DNA from: Anaerolineales bacterium
GTDB taxonomy: Bacteria > Chloroflexota > Anaerolineae > 4572-78 > J111
NCBI GenBank assembly: GCA_020634935.1
Contig: JACKAT010000025.1
Span: 1 to 64,000 of the forward strand
Reading direction: 5' to 3'
Length of the DNA: 64,000 nucleotides
Position numbers and translations under genes: made by a program. Below the pieces are notes generated by a model. The model had not been told where the DNA came from. It worked only from the letters and a program-made list of their open reading frames with translations, and searched no databases. Below are positions 54,531-63,793 of this stretch, piece after piece. Positions within the stretch are counted from its first letter, which is position 1, and every line of letters begins with the position of its first letter.

Positions 54531-55745
54531 TTACGGGGCCGGGACTTTCTCCGGAACAACTTCGGCGCCCAGAGTAAACTTCCCATCTTTCACCGCAATA
54601 ATGGTGACCCCTTTCTGCGGGATGTGCGAGTCTCCGAAAGAGATCGACCCGGTGATGCCGGCGTAATCCTTGGTCTCTTCAATGGCTTTCTTGATGGCCG
54701 CGGCGTCGGTTGAGCCGGCGCGTTTGATCGCGTCGGCAATCAGGTACATCGTGTCGTACCCCAACGCGGCAAAAGCATTTTCGGGGTCGTGACCGTATTC
54801 TTTGTTGTAATCCGCGATAAATTTTTTGATGCCGTCAGTGCCGCCCGTCGAATCGATCAAGGCGTGGGTGGTAAAGAAGACATTCTCGGCGGCCGGACCG
54901 GCGACGCTGAGCAGATCGGGGGTATCGTAACCGTCCCCGCCGACGATGGGGCCGGTTAGACCGGCATCGCGGAACTGCTTGATGACCGGGCCAACATTGT
55001 AGGGCATGGCCGAGATGAAGTAAAAGTCGGGTTGGTCCGGCAGGGCTTTGATCTTGGCAATTTGGGCCGAAAAGTCAGTCGCGTCATCGTCGTACTGGTC
55101 TTCGAGGACAATGGTCCCGCCCAATTCGGTAAAGCGATCTTTAAAGTAGCCGCCTAACAGGGTGGTATACTCAACCCCTTTATCCCAGAGCAAATAGGCA
55201 TTTTTACCAAAATTATTGAAACCATATTCGGCCCCGGCTGCGGCCTGAACGTTATCCCCAAAACAGGCCAGGAACATCTCATCGCCAACCTGAGTCGGAA
55301 TTTTGGGCGAGGTCGCCCCGGCGGTAATAAACGGTAGACCGGCCGTCTGGATTGTCGGGCCGGCCGCCAGCACCGAGTCGGTATCGGTAAAACCGATGAC
55401 CGCCACAACGCCATCTTGCTCCACAAATTGCTTGGCGATTTGGGCCGTCACATCCATTTTGTACTGGCTGTCGTGGACAATCAAATCGACTTGACGATCC
55501 AACACGCCGCCGGCCGCATTGATTTCTTTAGCGGCTAACTTGGCCCCGTTAGCCGCCGGCAGGTCCAGAGCCGATTCATCGCCGGTGAGAGCAAACCCGC
55601 CGCCAATTTTGATCGGTTCGCTTGAAGCGGCTTCGCCACTAGCGCCACTACTGCTGGAACTGGGGGTAGGGGCGGCCCCCCCGCAAGACATGAGCAGCAG
55701 ACTCACGATCAGCAGTACAACAGGGATAAAAAATTTAGTTTTCAT
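54531..55745 (-). CDS. livK: Branched-chain amino acid-type ABC substrate-binding lipoprotein
   Basis: 404 aa. Lipobox LLLMSC near residue 21, Ser-rich linker, then a type I periplasmic binding fold beginning IKIGGGFALTGDESALDLPA, with AAKEINAAGGVLDRQVDLI and a Ser/Thr ligand site in TDTDSVLAAGPTIQ. It binds amino acids or related compounds outside the cell and delivers them to LivHM. The exact ligand is not readable. Last gene of the liv operon, 106 bp after livM, with a MITE remnant in between. Confidence 0.93.
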   Translation of the reverse strand: MKTKFFIPVVLLIVSLLLMSCGGAAPTPSSSSSGASGEAASSEPIKIGGGFALTGDESALDLPAANGAKLAAKEINAAGGVLDRQVDLIVHDSQYKMDVTAQIAKQFVEQDGVVAVIGFTDTDSVLAAGPTIQTAGLPFITAGATSPKIPTQVGDEMFLACFGDNVQAAAGAEYGFNNFGKNAYLLWDKGVEYTTLLGGYFKDRFTELGGTIVLEDQYDDDATDFSAQIAKIKALPDQPDFYFISAMPYNVGPVIKQFRDAGLTGPIVGGDGYDTPDLLSVAGPAAENVFFTTHALIDSTGGTDGIKKFIADYNKEYGHDPENAFAALGYDTMYLIADAIKRAGSTDAAAIKKAIEETKDYAGITGSISFGDSHIPQKGVTIIAVKDGKFTLGAEVVPEKVPAP

Positions 55746-55796
55746 GGTAATTTCCTTCTCCTCGCTAAGAAACGCTAAATTTTTGACAATATTTGT

Positions 55797-55835
55797 AGTT
55801 CAAAAGGTGACAGCCACTTAGCGTCTGTCACCCGG
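55797..55835. repeat. Truncated MITE A remnant in the liv operon
   Basis: GTAGTTCAAAAGGTGACAGC and CACTTAGCGTCTGTCACC keep both subterminal arms but lack the centre. It lies between livM and livK. Confidence 0.6.
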
Positions 55836-55851
55836 TTCCAAATGAGATTAT

Positions 55852-56961
55852 CTATGGCGACGGTTCACCCCCTTTCCGAAATAAGCGGGCTAACACAATT
55901 TCTCGCCGGCCCAAAAGCCCGTTGGGCCGGAAGAGAATGATGACGATAAAAATAACGGCCAGGGTAATCTGGCTCATGCCGTACAACAACGTGACATCCT
56001 CCAAGCGGCGAAGCGCCTCGGCCAGGGCAATAATCACCACGGTCCCCAGCACCGAGCCACTGACCGAACCCAATCCCCCCACAATGAGCATCGTAATCAC
56101 CCGAAAGGTCAAGTCAAAATAAAAGACGGTGGGTGAGAATGAGGTGATAAAGTGGGCATATAATGAGCCGGCTACGGCGGTAAAAAAAGCGCTGACCACA
56201 AAAGCCAGCAAGCGGGGAGGCATAATGGCCAGCCCTACGGCTTGAGCCGCCAGCGCGTCCTCGCGTTGCGCCAACATGGCTCGCCCATAAGCCGAATATT
56301 TCAAGCGCCAGACTACGTAGAGCGTGAGGATAGCCCAAAACCAGACCCACCACAGGCCGGTATACGGCGTAACGTTCGAAAAGGTACGCGATCCGCGGGT
56401 AAAGTTATCAGCATTGAACAAAATGACCCGCACAATGACCAGAAAGCCCAGCGTGGCGACCGCTACAAAATGGCCTGACAGCCGCATCAACACTAGCCCC
56501 ACTAGCAATGCTACGCCCGCTACCAATCCCGCAGCCAAAAGAGTCGCCAGTAAAAAACCCAAGGGGAATGGACCAAGATAAAAATCGAAATGGATTGAGG
56601 CCAGCCAGGCCGGCAAGTTGGGTAGATAATCGGCTTTTTTGGCCAGTGGCAGGGTCAGAATAGCCGAACCGTAAGCGCCCAAGGCCATAAAGCCAATATG
56701 CCCCAGCGAGAAAACGCCCGTAAAACCGCTGGCCAGGTTGAGGCTGAGGACCAGGATCATAAAAATACCCAGGTTAATCACCAGCCCCTGCCAGAAAACC
56801 CGGCCTGATAGGTGGAGCAGGGACAATCCAATAGCTAAGATCAGCAGGGCTCCCAATCGAATAGCCACGGGAGATTGGATCAGGGCGGCCACGCCTCCCC
56901 GTTTATTGGGGCGCACCTCGCCGATAGCCGGATTGGCCGGCCGATCATCCAGCGTGCTCAT
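55852..56961 (-). CDS. livM: Branched-chain amino acid-type ABC permease (LivM)
   Basis: 369 aa. About ten membrane helices after a cytoplasmic N-terminus of 30 residues. The family motifs LVLSLNLASGFTGVFSLGHIGFMALGAYGSAIL and AVGLAIMPPRLLAFVVSAFF, with the coupling-helix region AAQAVGLA, are present. FRPNGLLGRRE is the usual C-terminus. It forms the channel with LivH; its start overlaps the livH stop by four bases (ATGA). Confidence 0.95.
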   Translation of the reverse strand: MSTLDDRPANPAIGEVRPNKRGGVAALIQSPVAIRLGALLILAIGLSLLHLSGRVFWQGLVINLGIFMILVLSLNLASGFTGVFSLGHIGFMALGAYGSAILTLPLAKKADYLPNLPAWLASIHFDFYLGPFPLGFLLATLLAAGLVAGVALLVGLVLMRLSGHFVAVATLGFLVIVRVILFNADNFTRGSRTFSNVTPYTGLWWVWFWAILTLYVVWRLKYSAYGRAMLAQREDALAAQAVGLAIMPPRLLAFVVSAFFTAVAGSLYAHFITSFSPTVFYFDLTFRVITMLIVGGLGSVSGSVLGTVVIIALAEALRRLEDVTLLYGMSQITLAVIFIVIILFRPNGLLGRREIVLARLFRKGGEPSP

Positions 56962-57938
56962 CGCATCTCCTCACGATTTGGCTGGCCCAAAATACCATTG
57001 GGCCGGAACAGTAGCATTAAGATCAGCGCCGCAAAAACGAAAGCATCCCGGTAGCCGGTCAAACTGCTCGGCAGCCACTGTTGGAGCAGCGCTTGGGTGC
57101 TCGGTGAAACCATGCCAGGGGGCAGAATATCACCAATACCAGGTAGCGCCGTGAGTATCACTTCTAACGCGCCTAGCACAAATCCCCCCACCACAGCCCC
57201 AGCGATGCTGCCAAAGCCGCCAATCACAGCGGCAATGAACGCTTTGAGAACCGGGGTAAAGCCCATATAGGGATTGATCTGGCCAGCTTGCACCGCAAAA
57301 AGTAGGCCAGCGATAGCCGCCAGGCCCGAGCCGATGGCAAATGCCAATGCGATGACGCGATTGATATTGATGCCCATCAACTGCGCCGCCGTCAGATCTT
57401 CAGCCGCAGCGCGCATGGATAGCCCAGGCACGGTGCGGGTCACGAAAAATGATAGGGAGACCAGGGCAATGAGGCCGATCACCAAACTGACCACATTGAG
57501 CCGGGGGACAGTTATCGAGCCGAAAGCCACCACACCATTTAACACATCAGGGGTGGGGAAGGCAATTTGAATCGGCTGCCCTAAGAAACGGGTGGTCAGC
57601 AGCATGCCGTTTTGTAAAATTTGGCCCACGGCCAGCGACGTCAACAGCGTGGCGACATCCGGCGCACCTCGGATGGGGCGGTAAGCGATGCGCTCCATCA
57701 ACAGCCCCACTATCACCGTTCCGATGATGATAAGCACCACTGCCAGACCCAAGGGCAAATTGGCAAATAGGGCAAAAGCGGCCAGGTAAGCCGCAACCAT
57801 CATTAAATCGCCGTGAGCAAAGTTAATCAGCCGCAAGATGCTAAACACCATCGCCAGGCCCACCGCCATTAAGGCATACAGGCTGCCAATGCTTAAGGCA
57901 TTGACCGTTTGTTGAATAGCATAGTAGACAAGGGTCAT
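56958..57938 (-). CDS. livH: Branched-chain amino acid-type ABC permease (LivH)
   Basis: 326 aa, about eight membrane helices. The typical N-terminus is NALSIGSLYALMAVGLAMVF with LINFAHGDLMM. The coupling motif is RAAAEDLTAAQLMGININRV and the end is FRPNGILGQPNREE. Partner of LivM; begins 12 bases after livF. Confidence 0.95.
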   Translation of the reverse strand: MTLVYYAIQQTVNALSIGSLYALMAVGLAMVFSILRLINFAHGDLMMVAAYLAAFALFANLPLGLAVVLIIIGTVIVGLLMERIAYRPIRGAPDVATLLTSLAVGQILQNGMLLTTRFLGQPIQIAFPTPDVLNGVVAFGSITVPRLNVVSLVIGLIALVSLSFFVTRTVPGLSMRAAAEDLTAAQLMGININRVIALAFAIGSGLAAIAGLLFAVQAGQINPYMGFTPVLKAFIAAVIGGFGSIAGAVVGGFVLGALEVILTALPGIGDILPPGMVSPSTQALLQQWLPSSLTGYRDAFVFAALILMLLFRPNGILGQPNREEMR

Positions 57939-57950
57939 AATGGCTAAAAC

Positions 57951-58655
57951 CTATCGGCCCAGGTAAGACTGTTCTACCTGGGGATTGTGTTTCAGTTCGT
58001 CAGGTGTGCCGGTCAGCGTAATCTGACCAGTTTCAATCACATAAACGCGATCAGCGGCGTCCAAGGCTTGATGGACGTTTTGTTCCACCAATAAAATGGT
58101 TTTGCCTTGCTGTTTTAATTGACGGATGATCTGGAAAATATGCTCAACGACCAGCGGGGCCAACCCCAGCGAAGGCTCATCGAGCAGCAGTAGTTTGGGC
58201 CGGCTCATCAAGGCCCGGCCAATGGCCAGCATTTGTTGTTCTCCGCCGGAGAGCGTCCCCCCGGACTGAGACAGCCGTTCTTTTAGAATGGGAAACAGGC
58301 TCAAAACCCAATCCATATCAGCCGCCATATCGGCTCCCTGGCGGCGTTGAACTGCTCCCAGCCGCAGATTTTCGCGCACGGTTAGCCCGCCAAAAATACG
58401 ACGCCCCTCCGGGCAATGGGATATCCCCAAAGCCACAATCCGATCCGGGGCGGTCCGGGTAATATCGGCGTCTTCATATAAAACTATCCCCTGGCGTGGC
58501 CGTAATAAACCGGAAATTGTTTTGAGGGTGGTTGATTTCCCGGCCCCATTTGAGCCGATCAAGGCCACCAACTCACCTTCATTCACCTGGAAAGAGATGC
58601 CGTTGAGGGCCCGGATCGAGCCGTAGTATACATGGAGGTCTGCTATTTTAAGCAT
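57951..58655 (-). CDS. livF: Branched-chain amino acid-type ABC ATPase (LivF)
   Basis: 234 aa from ATG 58655, chosen over TTG 58670 because it gives the family start MLKIADLHVYYGS and overlaps the livG stop by eight bases. Walker A is GSNGAGKST, the signature LSGGEQQMLAIGRAL, Walker B LLLLDEPSLGLAP, and the switch His is in ILLVEQNVHQAL. It hydrolyses ATP with LivG to power LivHM. Confidence 0.96.
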   Translation of the reverse strand: MLKIADLHVYYGSIRALNGISFQVNEGELVALIGSNGAGKSTTLKTISGLLRPRQGIVLYEDADITRTAPDRIVALGISHCPEGRRIFGGLTVRENLRLGAVQRRQGADMAADMDWVLSLFPILKERLSQSGGTLSGGEQQMLAIGRALMSRPKLLLLDEPSLGLAPLVVEHIFQIIRQLKQQGKTILLVEQNVHQALDAADRVYVIETGQITLTGTPDELKHNPQVEQSYLGR

Positions 58656-59418
58656 ACTTGGCCTGGCCAAGATAGGCGGCGATCACCTCGGGGTTGGTGC
58701 GCACGGTTTGGGGAGCCCCTTCAGCAATTAACCGACCATAATTGAGAACCTGAATGTGAGTACATAAATTCATGATCAGAGGAATATCATGGGCCACCAA
58801 CATAATCGTGATATTTAGTTCATCGCGCAAACGCCGAATCAGGTGTAATATTTCATCGGTTTCATTAGGGTTCATCCCAGCGGTGGGTTCATCGAGTAAT
58901 AGGATTTTCGGGTTGAGAGCCACCGCGCGGGCTATTTCCAATTTGCGCTGCTCGCCATAGGGCAGATTATGGGCCTCTTGATCACGCTGAGAGGTCAGGC
59001 CCACCAATTCAAGACACTGCTCGGCCCGGGCTTCAAGCTCACGTTCGTTTTGTTGAAAGGCACGAGAAGAGATCAACGTCGCCCACAGCGAGTTTGCGAA
59101 TTGGCTTTGTAAGGCCACTTTGACATTTTCGATAACCGGCAGGTTTCCGAATAGACGAATATTCTGGAAGGTGCGAGCAATGCCCAATTGGGCAATTCGG
59201 TAAGCCGGGGCATGGGTAATGTCTTGTTGAAGCAGGTGAATCGTGCCTGAAGTGGGTTTAAGAAACCCGGTCAGCAAATTAAAGAGTGTGGTTTTGCCGG
59301 CGCCATTCGGCCCGATGACCCCGTGGATCGAGAGCGGTGATAGTTGCAGGGTGTAGCCATCCAGGGCTCGCACCCCTCGAAAAGATTTAGATAGCCCGAT
59401 AACTTGCAAAAGAGGCAT
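58648..59418 (-). CDS. livG: Branched-chain amino acid-type ABC ATPase (LivG)
   Basis: 256 aa from ATG 59418, with GGAGG eight bases upstream; a longer frame has no ribosome site. Walker A GPNGAGKTTLFN, the family insert ARTFQNIRLF, signature LPYGEQRKLEIARA, Walker B LLLDEPTAGMNP, and switch MLVAHDIPLIM. First gene of livG-F-H-M-K; promoter at 59540-59569. A small CGTGGAA/TTCCACG hairpin (59487-59503) lies in the leader. Confidence 0.96.
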   Translation of the reverse strand: MPLLQVIGLSKSFRGVRALDGYTLQLSPLSIHGVIGPNGAGKTTLFNLLTGFLKPTSGTIHLLQQDITHAPAYRIAQLGIARTFQNIRLFGNLPVIENVKVALQSQFANSLWATLISSRAFQQNERELEARAEQCLELVGLTSQRDQEAHNLPYGEQRKLEIARAVALNPKILLLDEPTAGMNPNETDEILHLIRRLRDELNITIMLVAHDIPLIMNLCTHIQVLNYGRLIAEGAPQTVRTNPEVIAAYLGQAKYA

Positions 59419-59539
59419 GGCCAAGCCTCCAATTGAAGCGATATGATGATAAGATGACAACCATAAAGGTAGCCCTACATTCAACCGTGGAATGCGTTCC
59501 ACGATTTAAGTGTAGAATTATCTTCTTGAAGAAGACCGG

Positions 59540-59569
59540 ATTATACTCACAATTAACCGGCAATGTCAA
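59540..59569 (-). promoter_or_regulatory. Promoter of the liv operon
   Basis: On the minus strand TTGACA (59564-59569), 18-bp spacer, TATAAT (59540-59545), both consensus. The leader to livG is about 115 nt. Confidence 0.82.
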
Positions 59570-59609
59570 ATGAGCTTTTATCTTGACCCGCAATTCCGAG
59601 TATAGACTA

Positions 59610-59707
59610 AGATGGGTCCAGTTTTCTGACCGAGATCGGATTACCACCATAATATACAGCCTATTTGAGCCGCTTTCTCGACCCAATAGCGAAAACTGGA
59701 CCCATCT
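59610..59707. repeat. 98-bp inverted-repeat element
   Basis: AGATGGGTCCAGTTTTC (59610-59626) and GAAAACTGGACCCATCT (59691-59707), a perfect 17-bp inverted repeat enclosing 64 bp. No clear target duplication. It sits four bases after the stop of the PLP gene and may terminate it. Confidence 0.8.
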
Positions 59708-59711
59708 ATTG

Positions 59712-61184
59712 TTAAAACATACCTGGCTCGACCCCCGTCCTGGCGTTAAACTCCTTGATCAACGCGTCAATCGCGCCGACTTGGGTGGGAATGTCGTTCC
59801 AGTAGTTGTCGTCATACCACTGGGCCTGAATTTCCTGGAAGGTTTTACCCTGCTGCTCGACCCAGGTGTAATATTTTAAATTATGGATGCGCTTGCGATC
59901 GTAGTAACCTAACTCTTGGACGTAGTCGATGGTTGTACCCTGCAGATAACGATGGTAGGCTCCGGCGGCATCTAACTCGGTGAACTCACCCCGCTCCTGG
60001 TTCAGTTCGGCCAGCCGGCTCTGATACATCTCCATCGAGTCGGTCAGGACGGTCAGGACAATATCGTTTTCACCCAATTCATAATACTTGGCAAATTTAA
60101 TGGCCGATAGGACGTTTCCGATACCGGAGATGCCCAGCCACTCCAGTTTGTCAATCAGCGCTTCAGCCACCCCTTGCCGGGCCAAATACCGTTTACCGAC
60201 CGGTTCGTTGAATAGGCGGATTAGGCTGATCGGCCCTTCATCATCGACGCCGATGACCATATCGGTGTTTTTGACATTGTGTATCCAGGGGACGTGCTTG
60301 TCGCCGATGCCCTCGATGCGGTGTTCGCCAAAGCCATTGTACAGTAGGGTAGGGCATTGCATCGCCTCGCTGGCGGCGATTTTGCTGCCGGGGAACTGCT
60401 TTTTTAAGTAATCGCCGCTGGCAATCGTGCCGGCCGAGCCGGTGGCGGCGATAAAACCACGATAATGATCGTTTGGCCCCATCACCTGCTCTAATACTTC
60501 GTGCATCGCCGGGCCGGTCACTTCATGGTGCCACAGATAGTTGCCCAACTCGTCGAACTGGTTGAAGATGACCAAATCCTGGCCCGACCGGCGCAGTTCC
60601 CAGCACTTATCGAAAATCTCTTTGACGTTGCTCTCGCTGCCGGGCGTTTTGATGATCTCGCCGGCTACCGATTGCAGCCACTCGAAACGCTCCTTGCTCA
60701 TCCCTTCCGGCAAAATCGCAATCGACTGGCACCCCAACAGAGCCGAGTCGTAAGCGCCGCCCCGACAGTAGTTGCCGGTCGAGGGCCAGACAGCCTTTTG
60801 GGTGGTCGGATCAAATTGGCCGGTTACCAGGCGCGGCGCCAGACAACCAAAGGCCGCGCCGACCTTATGCGCCCCGGTCGGAAACCATTTACCAACCGGC
60901 GCGATAATCCGGGCGTCGATACCGGTTAACGCTTGGGGGAATTCCAAAAACGTCACCGGACCATAGCCGCCCCCATTCGCCACCGGCTCATTGTGCCAGG
61001 TGATGCGAAACAGGTTAAGCGGGTTGACATCCCACAACCCCACCTTTTTTAAAGCGCCGACAATGTTTTTCGGCACTCGCTGGGGGTGACGCTGCTGTTC
61101 AAAGGTGGGAATGATGATGTTACGCTCTTTGGCGCGCTGAACCGATCGCGCCAGAGCTTCTTCGTAAATGGTTAAATCGATCAT
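59712..61184 (-). CDS. PLP-dependent fold-type II enzyme (cysteine synthase/lyase-like)
   Basis: 490 aa, longer than CysK (about 310). The PLP lysine is in GKWFPTGAHKVGAAFG (Lys107); the phosphate-binding Gly/Ser loop is in ATGSAGTIASGDY. WPSTGNYCRGGAYDSALLG is the substrate loop with TGN instead of the usual SGN. The N- and C-terminal extensions (about 60 and 90 residues) are specific to a group often found beside carbamate kinase and YgeW, as here. It is probably an ammonia-lyase or beta-replacing enzyme; substrate unknown. It follows the threonine-synthase-like gene by 69 bases. Confidence 0.85.
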   Translation of the reverse strand: MIDLTIYEEALARSVQRAKERNIIIPTFEQQRHPQRVPKNIVGALKKVGLWDVNPLNLFRITWHNEPVANGGGYGPVTFLEFPQALTGIDARIIAPVGKWFPTGAHKVGAAFGCLAPRLVTGQFDPTTQKAVWPSTGNYCRGGAYDSALLGCQSIAILPEGMSKERFEWLQSVAGEIIKTPGSESNVKEIFDKCWELRRSGQDLVIFNQFDELGNYLWHHEVTGPAMHEVLEQVMGPNDHYRGFIAATGSAGTIASGDYLKKQFPGSKIAASEAMQCPTLLYNGFGEHRIEGIGDKHVPWIHNVKNTDMVIGVDDEGPISLIRLFNEPVGKRYLARQGVAEALIDKLEWLGISGIGNVLSAIKFAKYYELGENDIVLTVLTDSMEMYQSRLAELNQERGEFTELDAAGAYHRYLQGTTIDYVQELGYYDRKRIHNLKYYTWVEQQGKTFQEIQAQWYDDNYWNDIPTQVGAIDALIKEFNARTGVEPGMF

Positions 61185-61211
61185 GATTTTTCCTTATATG
61201 AATGTATTAGC

Positions 61212-61254
61212 ACAAATCGCTGATTTGTTCTTGGGACAAGACAGCGTCTTATCC
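61212..61254. repeat. Double hairpin between the two PLP genes
   Basis: ACAAATC-GC-TGATTTGT and GGACAAGAC-AGC-GTCTTATCC, imperfect. Read on the minus strand it is like the pair at 42667-42716. Confidence 0.55.
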
Positions 61255-62507
61255 TACAAAATTATTCGTTCTAACGCCGCCAAACTTGGCTCGACCCGCT
61301 GCGCCTGAGTCCCGATTTGCTGAACGGCCGTCATCGCGCTGGCGACATCTTTGAGGCCGTTGCCGGTGTTGATGACCACAATTCGCTCGTTGGCCGAGAC
61401 CAGCCCTTCATTGACAGCTTTAACCAGACCGGCGTAGGCGGCTGCGCCGGCCGGTTCGGCAAAGATGCCGGTAGGCCGAGCCAGGGCCGGAATGGCCGCC
61501 AAAATCTCCTTGTCGGTGACGGAGATGAAGGCGCCTTGAGTTTCCCGCACGGCCCGCATGGCTTTGAGGCGATCGCGCGGCAGTCCGGCGCTGATGCTGT
61601 CGGCGATGGTCGTCGCTTTGATGGGTGGTTTGATCAGTACATCCTCGCCGTTTTGCCAGGCTTCGTATAAGTAAGCGCTGCCCGCAGCTTGGACGCCCAT
61701 CAGCTTGGGCATACGATTGATCCAGCCCAGTTCGAGCAAATCCGTCAACCCCTTATGAATCCCGCCGATAATGCAGCCATCGCCGACGCTGACAAAGATG
61801 CGATCAGGCGCGCGCCAGCCCAACTGCTCACAGATTTCGTAGCTGACGGTCTTTTTGCCTTCGGTCATGTAAGGATTGTAGCCGGTGTTGCGATTGTACC
61901 ACCCGTATTTGGCGGCGGCTTGCAGGCACAGCTCAAAGGCGTCGTCGTAGCTGCCCTTGACCAGTATGACCTGTGAGCCAAAGACTAGTAGTTGGGCGAT
62001 TTTGGCCGGCGGCGCAGTCTCCGGCACAAAAATAATATTGGGCTGGCCGACGCTGGCGCACAATCCGCTTAGGGCCGCCGCCGCGTTGCCGGTGCTGGCC
62101 ACAGCGATCATCGTCGCCTGTTGTTCCTGCGCCTTGATCACGGCGATGGCGCTGGCCCGATCTTTGAACGAGGCCGTCGGCAGGCGGCCGTCATCTTTAA
62201 CCCAAAGCTGCTTTAGCCCTAATTCAGCGGCCAGCCGCCGCGTTCGATACAACGGCGTCCAGCCAACCGTCAGCGGCGGCACTTTGCTGTCGCGGTTGAT
62301 CGGCAGTAGCGGTTTATAACGCCAGATGGTGTAGTTGGTGTTGTACAGCAAATCGCCCTGGCTGATCCGCCGGCCGATGAGGTCATAGTCGTACTGGACA
62401 TCGACAATGCCCTCGGCGCCGTGGTCGGGGCAGACGTAGGCAATCTCATCCGGTGCATATGTTTTGCCGCAGATGAGGCATTTGAGGTGGAGGATGTGAT
62501 CGGTCAT
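61254..62507 (-). CDS. thrC: Threonine synthase-like PLP enzyme
   Basis: 417 aa. An N-terminal zinc-ribbon-like segment (LKCLICGKTY and CPDHG) is usual in archaeal-type threonine synthases. The PLP lysine is in PTASFKDRASA (Lys115), the phosphate loop in STGNAAAALSGLCA, and VNTGNGLKD-like VINTGNGLKDV ends the domain. The reaction would be O-phosphohomoserine to threonine. In this catabolic context it might instead be a lyase of the same fold, so the gene symbol is provisional. Confidence 0.85.
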   Translation of the reverse strand: MTDHILHLKCLICGKTYAPDEIAYVCPDHGAEGIVDVQYDYDLIGRRISQGDLLYNTNYTIWRYKPLLPINRDSKVPPLTVGWTPLYRTRRLAAELGLKQLWVKDDGRLPTASFKDRASAIAVIKAQEQQATMIAVASTGNAAAALSGLCASVGQPNIIFVPETAPPAKIAQLLVFGSQVILVKGSYDDAFELCLQAAAKYGWYNRNTGYNPYMTEGKKTVSYEICEQLGWRAPDRIFVSVGDGCIIGGIHKGLTDLLELGWINRMPKLMGVQAAGSAYLYEAWQNGEDVLIKPPIKATTIADSISAGLPRDRLKAMRAVRETQGAFISVTDKEILAAIPALARPTGIFAEPAGAAAYAGLVKAVNEGLVSANERIVVINTGNGLKDVASAMTAVQQIGTQAQRVEPSLAALERIIL

Positions 62508-62550
62508 GATGGTCTTAAATTTCCGTAAAGTTAATCGTGGAACGTAGCAG

Positions 62551-62697
62551 GTAGCGCAACATTAAACCGTGGAAACACAAAATAGCTCTAATAATCGACA
62601 GAATTAACAAGATGTACCTTGATTATGATAAATAAAATCGTGATAATCTTGTAAATTCTGTCTAATTCTTCTTTACCACGGTTTAATGTTGCGCTAC
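62551..62697. repeat. 147-bp near-complete palindrome
   Basis: The outer arms, 22 bp each and perfect, are 62551-62572 (starting GTAGCGCAACATT) and 62676-62697. Inner arms GACAGAATTAACAAGAT (62600 region) and ATCTTGTAAATTCTGTC (62645 region) match at all but one position. It lies between arcC and the threonine-synthase-like gene and encodes nothing. Confidence 0.85.
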
Positions 62698-62702
62698 CAC
62701 GT

Positions 62703-62749
62703 AGCATGTGGAACATGTAAATTGAATTACATCCCACGTTCCACATGCT
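62703..62749 (-). repeat. Hairpin overlapping the arcC stop codon
   Basis: AGCATGTGGAAC (62703-62714) and GTTCCACATGCT (62738-62749), with inner ATGTAA/TTACAT. It overlaps the carbamate kinase stop and may end or attenuate that transcript. Confidence 0.75.
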
Positions 62750-63692
62750 ATGCCGTTATTCTCGTTCCCGTCTCGCCGGCCACTGCCCGCTCGATGTTTT
62801 CCGGGTTGGTGATAACGGCTTCGCGACCGCCGCGTTCCAGATATTCGACGACCGCCTGGATTTTAGGGGCCATACTGCCTTTGGCAAAATGGCCGCCGGC
62901 CTGTAAGTATTCCTTGGCCTGGGCCAGCGTTAAGTGATCGAGCCAGGTTTGGTTGCGTTTGCCGAAGTTAAGCGCCACTTTCTCGACGCCGGTGCTGATG
63001 ATAAACAGCTCGGCCTCCAACACCGTGGCCAGCAGCGAGGCCGCTAAATCTTTGTCGATGACGGCCGCCGTACCGGTTAAATTACCCTGCGCGTCGGCCA
63101 CCACGGGAATACCGCCGCCGCCGACCGCGATGGTGATAATCCCGGCAGCGACTAAATCCTTGATGATTTTTTCTTCAACGATGCGCAGCGGGCGGGGCGA
63201 CGGCACCACTCGCCGCCAGCCACGTCCGGCATCTTCCATCACTTCCCAGCCTTCGTTTTGGCGACGCATGGCCTGGCCTTTGGTCATAAACGAGCCAATC
63301 GGTTTAGACGGATTTTGAAAGGCGGGGTCGGCGGGATGGATCTCGACCTGAGTTACCACCGTAACGGCCTGCCTATCGATACCTAACTGTCGAAAATAGT
63401 TGTACAAATGCTGCTGTAAGGCATAGCCAATCGCGCCTTGCGTATCAGCGCCACAGACATCGAGTGGAACTTCGTGTAGCTCATGGGCGGCTAATTCCGA
63501 GCGGCGCAAAATAAAACCGACCTGCGGCCCATTGCCATGCCCAATTGCCACATTCCAACCGGCCTGAATCAGATGAGCGATATGCAAAGCCGTTTCGCCC
63601 GCCGCCTGATATTGGTCAGGAATGGTTTTATGTTTTGAGTCTTTAATTAGTGAATTTCCGCCAATCGCGATGACGGCAATTTTATTGGGCAT
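62748..63692 (-). CDS. arcC: Carbamate kinase
   Basis: 314 aa. Converts carbamoyl phosphate and ADP to ATP, CO2 and NH3. The N-terminal KIAVIAIGGNSLIKD, GHGNGPQVG and AIGYALQQ motifs, then VAVGGGGIPVV and VIDKDLAASLLA, match the family. Length equals the norm. Here it is next to a YgeW-type carbamoyltransferase and PLP enzymes rather than arcA/arcB, so it should harvest ATP from carbamoyl phosphate released by that transferase. Confidence 0.96.
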   Translation of the reverse strand: MPNKIAVIAIGGNSLIKDSKHKTIPDQYQAAGETALHIAHLIQAGWNVAIGHGNGPQVGFILRRSELAAHELHEVPLDVCGADTQGAIGYALQQHLYNYFRQLGIDRQAVTVVTQVEIHPADPAFQNPSKPIGSFMTKGQAMRRQNEGWEVMEDAGRGWRRVVPSPRPLRIVEEKIIKDLVAAGIITIAVGGGGIPVVADAQGNLTGTAAVIDKDLAASLLATVLEAELFIISTGVEKVALNFGKRNQTWLDHLTLAQAKEYLQAGGHFAKGSMAPKIQAVVEYLERGGREAVITNPENIERAVAGETGTRITA

Positions 63693-63741
63693 GGGGGGTG
63701 TGTCTCCTGATATGTTCAGAAATGGGATAAAGAAGGTTAAA

Positions 63742-63785
63742 GCTAAGGCTAAGCCGAAAACAAAATTCTTAGCCTCAGCCTTAGC
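63742..63785. repeat. GCTAAGGCTAAG inverted repeat
   Basis: GCTAAGGCTAAG (63742-63753) faces CTTAGCCTCAGCCTTAGC (63768-63785) in the gap between ygeW and arcC. GGCTAAGGCGGAGGCTAAG at about 2219-2238 is a related tract. Confidence 0.6.
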
Positions 63786-63793
63786 CCTGTATG

